Positions 55,169-64,000 of a stretch of DNA of 64,000 bases are shown in pieces; positions within the stretch are counted from its first letter, which is position 1; each line of letters starts with the position of its first letter. The notes under the pieces were generated by a model, which was not told the DNA's origin, did no database searches, and saw nothing but the letters and a program-made list of their open reading frames with translations. A program made the position numbers and the translations under genes. Origin of the DNA: Varroa destructor (lineage: Eukaryota > Arthropoda > Arachnida > Mesostigmata > Varroidae). The stretch lies in the NCBI RefSeq assembly GCF_002443255.2, contig NW_019211454.1:10562248-10626247 (forward strand), written 5' to 3'.

Positions 55169-56615
55169 TAGTAAGGCAACTAGTACAATTTGGCGAAGGA
55201 CAAGTGCATGCAAATAATGTACACATCGGCAATACGTTTAGCCTTCACCGACATTTAGCCTTTCTGTTAAGACGTGCAGATCTAATATCCGGATTTTTCT
55301 TACAAACTACTTTCAAAACAGTGTTTAAAAACTAACAAATATTACTAACTAATTTAATTAAACTAATATAATAATTAAAAACTAACTAATATATAACTAA
55401 CAAACTAGAAGAATCATTCTTAGTGGTCATGTTTATTCAAAGTGATTATTATTCACTGCAGCTATGCCTTCATTTCAGTACCTGAACAATGGACAACGTG
55501 CGTTGAGTAACAGATATAAACCCGCCGCTCGAATGAGCTAAAAAAAAATTTCCAGCTGAATTGAATTTTGGGCTCATAGAGAGTAGACGTTTTAAAAATT
55601 TAAGGACTCATAACGGCCAACACGTTCAATGCGAAAAGTTGCGCGCCCAGAGCAACACAAGGCGTTGGCAATTGATATTCTACTTTTTAAAATAGCCATT
55701 AATATATTTATAGAGATATTAATACACACGTAAATAAGCAGGAAAACAGCACAGCTGTGGAATGCCGTATGATAGAATGCTTGTAGCCTACCGAAGTTTT
55801 TGGGCTAGCATTATGACTAGCTTTACGACAAGTCACGATTCAAATCACGCATCCAATCATTTTACTATGTATTGGAAAGGATCGGTTAAGTAGGTAACGA
55901 ATCATGAACGCTGCACCTCTGATCATAATAACAGAATGTATTCCACCAAGTCCACATGGAAAAATAGGCTTTGTACAAGGAAGACATCTACTTCTAGACA
56001 TTAGAAATATGCAAATTTTTTTCAAGTATATTTAAGTAGGAATCCAAAATATGGTAAGCATGATTGCTGGTCTATTTATTGTTGACATAGTTCTGTACCT
56101 ACTAGAGGAGCGTCAAGGGTCTGTACATTCTCATATTGATATAGGGGATATTGCTACAGACTACTCGTTGCTATATAATCGAGTTGTTGTCATAAACGGG
56201 GAGACAAGGTTTGCTGTCTCCTTTTTGAGTCCTGCCTAGATTACCACGTCATTCGTTTATATCAGCAAACGATACGACAACCGAACATCGGTATTAAACA
56301 CTTCATATTAGAGTATCCGTTCTACATGAACTAGACGGCTCTCGATTTTTATTGTAAAAACAGAATATTAGAAAAATGAAATCGCTATAATTACCGAGTG
56401 GAGTAGTCCTAACTTCATGTCGCACGCTTTCTTCACATAACGATTAATGGTTAGAGAAAATAGAAACATAAATAATAGAAAATAATTGCAGTCCTACAAG
56501 CGCAATAGAAGACCATATCGAACTGGTAACTTTAAAATAGGAAGTTATCAGTTCAAGAAGATATCATGTATACATATATAATCAAAACAAATGAAACAGG
56601 TTGCGTTCCGCCATC

Positions 56616-56801
56616 ATGGCTCCACCATCAGGCAAAGCAAGATCTGCAGATGTGGGAAAACTTCGTCCAACCAATATGTCCACTGGAGCTTCAGTCACGA
56701 CTCTCACAACTGCTATTACAACACGGTCACCACCCGCAGTGATCATCCTCGAGTGTCCATGTTGTGAGCGCGAATTCTCCCTACAAATCCGACGCCCTCA
56801 G
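56616..56801 (+). CDS. roquin exon 1: N-terminus and first RING zinc ligands
   Basis: Encodes residues 1-62. A Ser/Thr/Ala-rich leader of about 45 residues, longer than the roughly 13 residues before the RING in human roquin, is followed by [10 protein letters not shown] carrying the first C-x2-C pair (Cys47, Cys50). The exon ends at CAG|GTATGC in phase 0, in the middle of the RING (RRPQ, next to the human RKPI position). An AG at 56599-56600 (AAACAG|TTGCG) leaves open that this is an internal exon with more coding sequence upstream. Confidence 0.85.
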
Positions 56802-59800
56802 GTATGCTGCTGACTATCTTAAGATCAAAATATTGATTACCTTTCCACGTGTACGCTATACCTATTGCGTTACTCAAGCCTCTTATGACTCCACATGGTG
56901 CTTGCAAACTTATGCTAACGCTTACCATGAACTGGCAAAATGCAATAGCCCACGTACTAAATATAATTTATTTTTGAGCCCATTATTAGGTCCTTTCCTG
57001 CGGACACACAGTGTGTGAGCTATGTTCGACGACAGGACGACACCGCGAAACGTGCGACTCACCAGAACATGATGTTATCAGTGAAAACCTTATCTTACTA
57101 CAGTTACTCGGTGAGCGACGGGAGAATAGTGAAGATATTGGTAAGGATGTTTTTATGTAGTTATATTTTTTTTATCGGCAAGCTAATACTTTGATGCGAC
57201 CGTTTCCTTCTAGCTATCATAAAAAGGTTTCCTAGTAAATTATTAAGCTGATTCTATTTCAAAATTGTTTATTAAAGTACATGTCATTTAGATTTATTTG
57301 TATAAGAGTAAAATTGACTTCTATTATGTTCTGTCGTTTCGATATTTTTTGCATAGACTACTTCATCTCGATGGCGTACAGACAAATCTGTTCATTAGCC
57401 AGCCTCCTCCGACCATCACCAAACGCGCATGCAGCCGTCCTGAGTCGGCCGATGTTGCGAAAGCTTTTGGCATTCGTTAATTCGAATCTTGAAGAACCCT
57501 TCGGACTACATAAGGTATTGCGTTGAAAAAAAATCATCTAATATTAGATAATATGATGACGGATATTAATTTCATCATGATCATTGTAATTCCTCCTGCG
57601 TTTTTCCTACATTATCCACTGTAAAAATATACACTGGATGCTGGTTAGTATTGTTCGGTTACCTTTTTAATCTAACCTGCAGGTAAGAGTAAAGAGGTCA
57701 TCGCTGTCCTATTGCTATGTCCTTACAGTTGTTTCACAAGCTTATGGCGAAGCGAACCCCAGTTTTCGAAAATCCATGTGTCTATTAATCCGCTCAAGAA
57801 CCCAAACAAGTAATGTAAAAGGATCTTTAAGGAATTCTTAAGTGGTTCCTGAAGAAATCATTGTCTTCGCTTACATGGCAGAATATGAAAAAAATAGATT
57901 TTTTCGAAGTCCTATTTTATGCCTATTTTGTAGAGCTCGAAAAACGTTTAAGCGTTTTCCGTAAAACGTTGTTCTTACACGTAGTGCCTTCTTGCCAAAA
58001 CAATCGCATAAAGGTTGCAGCAGTTTTCCGGATGATGTGGACATACAAATACGTATAATTTCTTGACTGCTATGAAGTACACGATTACTATTATTTACCC
58101 AATTATATGTTACTCAGTACCACTTTGTCTGCAGTTATAGGTTTTGCCAAAAAATTTGATAGATGCTAACAGACGTCTTATGCTGGCTGCTGGAGCAACA
58201 ACTATTATAGTTGCAACCTTGTTTTTGGCGCCAAAAATTTGAAGAACATTTCTAACGGCGCAGTTTATGTTGACGCCTTCTGTTCCCGTAGGCATTGAAG
58301 GCGGCTCGCTCGTTAGCTGAACGTTCGCTTGTTGAGGTCATCCTCGAGCAGCAGTCTTCTGGCCAACTGACGGCATCCCTCTGGGCAGCGGTAAGAGCTC
58401 GTGGTTGTCAGTTCCTTGGTCCGGCAATGCAGGAAGAGGTTCTGAAGCTGGTCCTGCTCGCGCTTGAAGATGGATCTGCACTTTCAAGAAAGGTTTTAGG
58501 AATACACCTAGACAATAATAAATAAATAGATGTTTAAGAAGTTGTTATACCAAAATATATTTAGTGATGTACCGGGATCAATAGATAGTAAGATGAATAG
58601 ACTCGTTTGCATGATACTAAGATATATTAGCACTAAGGACCACAGATGTGCCGACTTAGTTTGTTACATGAAGCAAGTCCATATTATTTAGTGAATTCAT
58701 TGTGAGTATTTTTACTACGTAAGTCGTTAATAAGTTCTATTTTTATATAGGTCTTGGTGATGTTTGTTGTTCAACGTTTGTCAACACTGTTTCCGCATGC
58801 TTCGAAGACCTCGATCGGTCATGTCGTGCAACTTCTATATCGGGCTAGCTGTTTTGTCGTCGCGAAGCGTGACGGTGATTCTTCACTGATGCAGCTCAAA
58901 GAGGTATACGTTTTCAGACGTTCTACATTCGCAATACGAAACCAGTTTCTTTATCGAATTTTTTCTACACCACCTTCGAAATCATTAACTATTGCTAACC
59001 CGTAACATCTTTGTGCAAAGTAAAGTTTTGCCACTCTAGATTACACGGTACTGCATATGCCAGTCAAGATTCTGGTAAATTTATCGGTTGCCAAAAAAAG
59101 GACGTTATGCGCTCGGTTGAGGTTTAAAACTAGCTTACACTATATATCACAAAATAACTAGTTCTTGTGACTAAACGGCTAACTAAATGTATATATTGTT
59201 AGTTACTATTGGTAAATCAACCTCTACTGCGTCCTCTTTCAGGAGTTTCGTACCTACGAATCCTTACGACGTGAACACGATGCCCAGATTGTTTCGATCG
59301 CCTGCGAGGCAGGATTGCGTATCGCCCCGGAGCAATGGAGCAGTCTTTTATATGGAGACGGAACACACAGATCTCACATGCAGAGTATCATTGATCGTTT
59401 ACAGGCTCCGCAATCGCTCGAACAGACCACTAGAGAATTATCGTCCTTAGCCACGAGAGCCAATCACCTACCGCTGGCGTCCTTGCTTCAGCTACTGCAG
59501 CAACCTCTCAAGGTATCAGTCATTTCAGACGAAAGATGTCGAATATATATACGGACATTGTGTATACGTCTAAATGGGAGCAAATAAATTTTTGTTTAAA
59601 TACAGCTGTTGATCATGTTGTGTTGACCGTAACCAACAAATAAAAGCATAGGCACCATCATAATTGACATTTGATGATATAAGGTATAGAAATGCTTCTA
59701 CCACAAACTAATTCTCATATCACTGCTAAAAAATGTCTTCATATATAAAAGAAAATCTAACATGTTCTATGCCAATGCTTTAATGAGATGCACAATGAAA

Positions 59801-61134
59801 AATAATAATAATAGTTTAATTATGAAGCTTAAGTTATGTATATCACTTTTAGTCGATAGTATAGACATATTTTTGTAACGCTTTTTAAATAACGTTTAGT
59901 GTAAGTTTACAGCGAAACCCATTTCTTGTCCAAGTAGAATCCAACGTGCCTGAATAGTTTATAAGGAGCATATTGTATTTGATAGGCCATGTATGTGCAT
60001 AATCTAAATGGCTTTATCGTTTAAGAAGGGGTGTTAAGCCGCTGTTTTCGTTGCAGATTCTCGAATGGCAGCCGGACGAAGTAGCTTCATCGGGAGGAAA
60101 GGCTGTCTTCGATTTCATATCTGCAGCCGTCTCTACTGTGCATTGCTGTCTCTCACTCCTCCAGCAGCAGCAGCAGCAAGGGAGCGGTCCTAAGATAAAT
60201 GGTCTTCCTTCACCTATTTCTGCCTCCCATCCATTCCAGCAACAACCCTCGCAGCAGCAGCAGCATCACTCCACGAGGAGCACCAATATGAACTGTAGCA
60301 CAATAAACAACAATAATAACAGCACTGCTAATTGTAACGTCTGTAGCAGCAGCAGCAGCAGCAGCAGCGGCGGTGGTAACAACAACGGTCACAATGTCGA
60401 TGAACATCTGTATAATGGCAGCTCGAATAACGGAATAACACCAGCTGTATCGCCATTGCACCCGTCTCCTTATCCGGCTTATAAATATAAAGTATGTATT
60501 AATAGTTTTAGATAAAAATAAGGTAAAAGAAAGTTAATTGTTGTCGTTTGTTTATTGGATGGCGCTCGTCTCTGTTGTATTGTAGCGACGTTTTTTGACA
60601 GCTTCGAGTCATAACATTTTTTGTGCTCATTTGGCTTCCTTTCAAATCTATTATACTCTGAAGGTGAATCTTTGTCGAGATATGAATCATTTTGGGGTTT
60701 GTCCACGGGGCGTCGTCTGCACGTTCGCTCACTCTATTCGGGAGCAGGAGCATTTTCGGACACGCGGCAAACAGCACAGCAGACCTCAGCAACAGCAACT
60801 TCACTTGACCCCGTCTCAGCAGCCTCGCCATCACCAGCTACAGCCGCAACAGATTCGTCCGTATCATCATCAGCCCCCCCAGCATGGACAACGTTATCCA
60901 GCAGCGGTGGTGGCAACGACTACCGAACAAGCGGCACAGCAGACCCCTATTATATTTCACTCTCTAACTGAGCCGCCGTCCCCGCCATCGCAGCCACGTC
61001 ATCGCCAGCAGCATCATCATTATCATAATCACAGTCATCTTCAGAGTCCGCAGTCACAGCTCCACTCCACAGAACCAGCGGCCTCTGATGCCCGAAGGCA
61101 GGTTGTCGACGCGATCGAGGCCACTCCTCATTAA
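56616..61134 (+). CDS. roquin (RC3H family): RING, ROQ and CCCH mRNA-decay regulator
   Basis: Eight coding exons: 56616-56801, 56990-57140, 57357-57514, 58292-58492, 58751-58903, 59243-59512, 60057-60491 and 60664-61134. Every intron is GT-AG and every phase agrees (one phase-1 junction after exon 2, the others phase 0), giving about 674 residues. Order: RING (about 47-90), HEPN/ROQ core (about 113-405, with the near-invariant blocks [19 protein letters not shown] and [18 protein letters not shown]), a Q/N/S-rich linker (about 408-515), a C-x8-C-x5-C-x3-H zinc finger (522-541) and a Gln/His/Pro-rich tail. Roquins bind constitutive-decay stem-loops in mRNA 3' UTRs in cytoplasmic P-bodies and stress granules and recruit CCR4-NOT. 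The ATG at 56616 is chosen because it opens the RING frame in a fair context (CATCATGG). The product is shorter than the vertebrate proteins (over 1,100 residues), so a further 3' exon is possible. Confidence 0.93.
56990..57140 (+). CDS. roquin exon 2: second half of the RING
   Basis: Starts after TTATTAG and reads [12 protein letters not shown], matching the family's GCGHTVC-x2-C (ligands Cys66, His68, Cys71, Cys74), then TCDSPEHD with Cys84, then the NLILLQLLG segment that aligns with NSALLQLVG of the human protein. The Asp three residues after the last Cys in human roquin is replaced by Pro. The exon ends with one base of a split codon at G|GTAAGG. Confidence 0.85.
57357..57514 (+). CDS. 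roquin exon 3: N-terminal HEPN segment
   Basis: Begins after TTTTTTGCATAG with two bases that complete a split Asp codon. It encodes a helical stretch and [19 protein letters not shown], which aligns with the human [20 protein letters not shown] segment. It ends at AAG|GTATTG in phase 0. The 777-base intron that follows is the longest in the gene and holds no recognised exon. Confidence 0.9.
58292..58492 (+). CDS. roquin exon 4: ROQ domain, first part
   Basis: Begins after TTCCCGTAG. Encodes residues 166-232, including [19 protein letters not shown], one of the most conserved blocks in the family. Met211 corresponds to Met199, the residue mutated in the mouse sanroque allele. Lys232 at the exon end corresponds to human Lys220, an RNA-contacting residue. 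The donor is AAG|GTTTTA, which is weaker than consensus. Confidence 0.95.
58751..58903 (+). CDS. roquin exon 5: ROQ winged-helix core
   Basis: Begins after TTTTATATAG. Encodes residues 233-283 with [25 protein letters not shown] and [13 protein letters not shown]. Lys251 and Arg272 correspond to human Lys239 and Arg260, which contact the RNA stem-loop. Ends at GAG|GTATAC in phase 0. Confidence 0.95.
59243..59512 (+). CDS. roquin exon 6: end of ROQ and return to HEPN
   Basis: Begins after TCCTCTTTCAG. Encodes residues 284-373, with [17 protein letters not shown] and [17 protein letters not shown], nearly identical to vertebrate roquins, then [10 protein letters not shown]. The last 30 residues ([18 protein letters not shown]) are more divergent helical sequence of the HEPN part. 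Ends at AAG|GTATCA in phase 0. Confidence 0.95.
60057..60491 (+). CDS. roquin exon 7: last HEPN helix and low-complexity linker
   Basis: Begins after TTTTCGTTGCAG. After one amphipathic helix ([18 protein letters not shown]) comes a run of six Gln and about 110 residues of Gln, Asn, Ser, Gly and His low complexity built on CAG/AGC and AAC/AAT repeats, ending YPAYKYK, which aligns with HSKYKTY just before the human zinc finger. In vertebrate roquins this linker is only about 20 residues. The donor is AAA|GTATGT in phase 0. Repeat-rich frames on the - strand here are shadows. Confidence 0.85.
60664..61134 (+). CDS. roquin exon 8: CCCH zinc finger and Gln/His-rich tail
   Basis: Begins after TTATACTCTGAAG, a modest acceptor that gives the expected K-VNLCRDM join. 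Residues 519-541 form the C-x8-C-x5-C-x3-H zinc finger (Cys522, Cys531, Cys537, His541), with [12 protein letters not shown] as in human CPRGASCTFAHS. After it come about 130 residues rich in Gln, His, Pro and Ser up to a TAA at 61132-61134. A possible donor (GGCAG|GTTGTC) near 61100 would let the reading continue into further exons instead, so this 3' end is less certain than the zinc finger. Confidence 0.8.
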   Translation: MNLCRDMNHFGVCPRGVVCTFAHSIREQEHFRTRGKQHSRPQQQQLHLTPSQQPRHHQLQPQQIRPYHHQPPQHGQRYPAAVVATTTEQAAQQTPIIFHSLTEPPSPPSQPRHRQQHHHYHNHSHLQSPQSQLHSTEPAASDARRQVVDAIEATPH

Positions 61135-61607
61135 GACGACTGGCTTCAAGCGATCCGCACGCTACAAGACCCTGCGGCGCGTCTGTATAATGCATAAGAG
61201 TATCGACATTAAGGATCATAACAAATTTTCATTAAATCAGGGCGCCGGGCCGCGCTTGATGGCGGTACTGGACGTAAAATTCGAAGAGTTGATTGACCGA
61301 TCGTTTTTGTTGAGACTAGAAAATTTTAAGCGGCAAATTTTTCGGTGCCGATTGCCGCCCTTAAATCGGAACGTTGTACGCTTTTCGTTATCGTTACAGG
61401 TGATAATGGCAGACGGTGGGTTTGTTGTGTACGTACAATAGGGACAGGGCATGGTGATGATGCGTGGTCGTGAAAAGACTTTTAGCCAAAAGCCTAGAAG
61501 GGACCTTTTTACTGTTCGAAGTTGATAGCATTGAAGCAGCATAAAACGATTAAGGTGGTGAAGTATCTTTTTGTTAGCAGATTCCGTTGATTGCAGCGGC
61601 GATTATT

Positions 61608-61613
61608 AATAAA
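61608..61613 (+). terminator. candidate polyadenylation signal for roquin
   Basis: A canonical AATAAA lies about 475 bases after the modelled stop codon on the sense strand. The hexamer is common in AT-rich DNA, so the assignment depends on the 3' exon being correct. Confidence 0.3.
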
Positions 61614-63154
61614 CGAATAGGCCCACATTAGACCTGCGGTTGAAGGCGAATGTCACTAACAGTATAGTTTATAGGTTTAGTCCTTCGGGAAAAGCATTTG
61701 CGTTATTGATGGCACAGTACCACTAAATGGTTTTGTACATTTCCCATATCAGCTGTAAGCGTGCACACTCCAGTCATGTGGCTGATATCTTGTCCTATTC
61801 TTTAAGTAATTATTATGGCAAGTTTCTACTCTAGGCAGGACAGAAGAAGCACCTGCTTATTACGAATGATTTTTGAGTTTTTCGTCTGCGTGAGTGAGTG
61901 AGAAGGTTATGCCTGCTGTGTGTGACAGACTGGTTCTCTCGAGCTTTCGCGCTCGTCATCGACGCCCAGATCGCACCGTACGACGTGAGCGAAGGATTTT
62001 CTCAGTAAGATTTCTACACTAGTGTAATGACATACATTTATACAACATCTAGTAGATAAAAATCCGTATAGCTGGTGCATTGCGAAGACAAATTTCGTCT
62101 GACGGCATGAAATGGTGACCGTGCAAAGAGCAATAGAGAAAAAATTATATATTTACCATTGATTATTAAGTAGCTGGTTACACAAAAAGGAACCGTTCGT
62201 AGGCTACAGCTCTATTATATGACAGACCACACTATAAAGGAAAAATTACAATATTGATCAAAATTAGCGTGCGATAAACTGCAACATACTAAGATCGAAT
62301 GGATTTTTTTAAAAACATCAATAAGGTTCTTTGATGTGAAAATGTTCATGTGTACACAAGTATAAATGGGTAAAAACATGAGCGGCTTTCTAACCGGCGC
62401 TCAATATTCGATCATAGTTATTGCAAGGATAACTATTGATGGCATTTTACACCGATAACGTCGTCAAAGGATTTCTTTATGTGTGGGGGGAGGAGGGCGG
62501 CGACATTTTCAAGCGTTTGCCCGTACACTTAAAAAAAAATACAACTAACAGCGAATGCATACGTTTACTTCGACCATCGCTACCGAACGCTTATAGGCTG
62601 GACCATATATTCCACGGAAGCTATTGATAGTGGGGTTCCTACTGAGAGTTGTCCAGGTCCAAGGATGATTTAAAGGGAGCTAGCGTACGACCAGTGAACG
62701 GACTGTGGTTTCTCGCTAAAAAAAAAGTAACGATTTTGATAGCCTAACGCTTGCAGTATCGAGGTGCTACACCTGTAGGGCAAAGCACTTCGATTGTTTC
62801 GCCTGTACGCGCCATAGGCACGAACAACAGTATTTACGTCAGATTCAGGTCATGAAAATAACATTGGGTGGGCTTGTATTTGTTTCTCAGAAGCGAATCT
62901 TTATGGCCAACTAACCTGAATGAATTTAAAGTGAAAGTTTTCACGCATTGTTCGTTCTCATTTTGAATGAATCAATATTATATTTGCCCTCTAATCAGTT
63001 ATCGTCCGTAATTAGCGCCATAGTTCAGGGCACTTGTGCTTGTCTCTTTGATGGCATCGACTACCTGAACATTGTAGGAGAGGTACAGCGTAAAAATTCT
63101 ATTAGTCGAGAGCGAAGCACGACCATTTGCATAGCTTTTACGATTAGTATGATT

Positions 63155-63162
63155 GCTGTTGC

Positions 63163-63207
<45 letters not shown>
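63155..63207 (+). repeat. (GTT)n microsatellite
   Basis: Begins with GCT/GTT units and continues as about fifteen uninterrupted GTT units. Frames crossing it are poly-Val or, on the other strand, poly-Asn, and are not genes. Confidence 0.95.
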
Positions 63208-64000
63208 GAATGTACTTAATGATACAGTGCATGCCAAAGGAAGTAAACTATGAACGCTGCAACATCATCATAACACTCATTGATGCTCTCTATACGATTA
63301 TTGTATCTGGTTGGTTTTTTGAATTACTTATCTAGTTAATCAACTGATAATCGTTGTTTATGCTGCTGATAATTATATCGTTGTTGATGTTGTAGAAAAG
63401 CTCTAGTTGTTATATAGCAATTAACTATATACACATCGATGGAAGATATCATCAAGTGCTTGGGCCTCTACCTCTTTATTCATGTCATCGTAATAATAAC
63501 TAAACGTAGCAGTAATTTATCTAGATGAGATCGTGTACGTGCGAGGCATTACGATGGAGGAAAGATTTGAGAGGTAGCAGTAACGCGACCACTCACAATC
63601 TTCATCTGGCTCTTGTCTCAATTCGAGAGGCGATATTTTCGTTGCTAGACGTTCGTCATTTTGCCAAAGTCAGCAGTAATTATCGCAAGCTAAAATGATC
63701 AAAGACCATTTGCTATCGAATTGAAGAAAAATTCGTTTGCATTTGCTCGTTGTAAATATATTAGTGACTGCAAATATACACTTTTTCCCTGTTTTTAATA
63801 CTCGTATATATATATATAAATAAGTGTATACAGGTGTTTTTTTTAATAAAAAATGAATGGCATTCATACATCTATTTGCATATACCTCCGATCATCTAAC
63901 ATGGAAGCAAACTCATTTGGAACGATATGTTTCTGTCTGATACCCGGACAGTCGAAGATGATCACCCGACAAATAACAGCGAATCGAGTTTCGTAAACCC

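Larger units (their letters stand above)
48900..56600. other. gene-free stretch upstream of roquin
   Basis: No recognised gene. It holds a possible reverse-transcriptase relic near 51.23-51.30 kb, the GC-richer block at 53.04-53.56 kb, the inverted repeat at 55.14 kb and a degenerate AACTAA-type AT-rich repeat at about 55326-55408. Any 5' UTR exon of roquin would be expected in this stretch, but none could be identified by sequence alone. Confidence 0.5.
61140..64000. other. roquin 3' flank, no gene recognised
   Basis: A 117-codon frame (61088-61441) overlaps the end of the roquin tail in another frame and contains a possible acceptor (CGTTACAG) near 61400, but its product shows no domain. 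Beyond about 61.6 kb only AT-rich DNA and the GTT repeat are seen. More 3' UTR or additional roquin exons could lie here. Confidence 0.5.

Noticed and set aside
60210..60461. Ala-rich and Val-rich frame on the - strand
   Set aside because: It is the antisense shadow of the Q/N/S-rich roquin exon 7.
61088..61441. 117-codon frame after the roquin tail
   Set aside because: It is in a different frame from the zinc-finger exon, shows no domain, and no phase-compatible junction could be shown; it is kept only as a possible 3' extension.
1..64000. CRISPR arrays, prophage or bacterial operons
   Set aside because: No regularly spaced repeats or packed bacterial genes; the spliced roquin gene shows eukaryotic nuclear DNA.

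Overview
The window is nuclear DNA of an animal, most likely an arthropod. It has spliced protein-coding exons with GT/AG junctions, many microsatellites, moderate to AT-rich composition and long gene-free stretches. There are no bacterial-style packed ORFs, rRNAs, intact tRNAs or CRISPR arrays. A mite or other chelicerate would fit the repeat load and short introns, but that is only a guess.

One gene is secure. A roquin (RC3H1/RC3H2 family) gene lies on the + strand at 56616-61134 in eight coding exons whose reading phases agree at every junction. It encodes a RING finger split across exons 1 and 2, the HEPN/ROQ RNA-binding core (exons 3-7), a long low-complexity linker (exon 7) and a CCCH zinc finger (exon 8), about 674 residues as modelled. 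Family members bind stem-loop elements in mRNA 3' UTRs and recruit deadenylation machinery. The ROQ residues corresponding to human Met199, Lys220, Lys239 and Arg260 are all present. The RING lacks the usual Asp at its last zinc-ligand position.

A second probable coding locus is on the - strand at about 47.7-48.9 kb. It is a long acidic, Ser/Asp/Glu-rich open frame that appears to continue in another frame after a one-base shift or a very short intron. I do not recognise its family.

The remainder (1-47.7 kb and 48.9-56.6 kb) is mostly intergenic or intronic sequence without recognisable genes. It holds simple repeats (poly-G, CA, ATT, CTA, CGA, CCG, GTT), a few weak candidate exons (5.2, 14.6 and 42.2 kb), tRNA-like SINE modules at 38.1-38.3 kb, a possible reverse-transcriptase relic at 51.2 kb, and a relatively GC-rich block at 53.0-53.6 kb that could be a promoter or 5' exon. 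Four short-loop inverted repeats (17.0, 34.7, 47.1 and 55.1 kb; arms 23, 24, 18 and 14 bp) are far better than chance and are the most unusual non-coding structures here.
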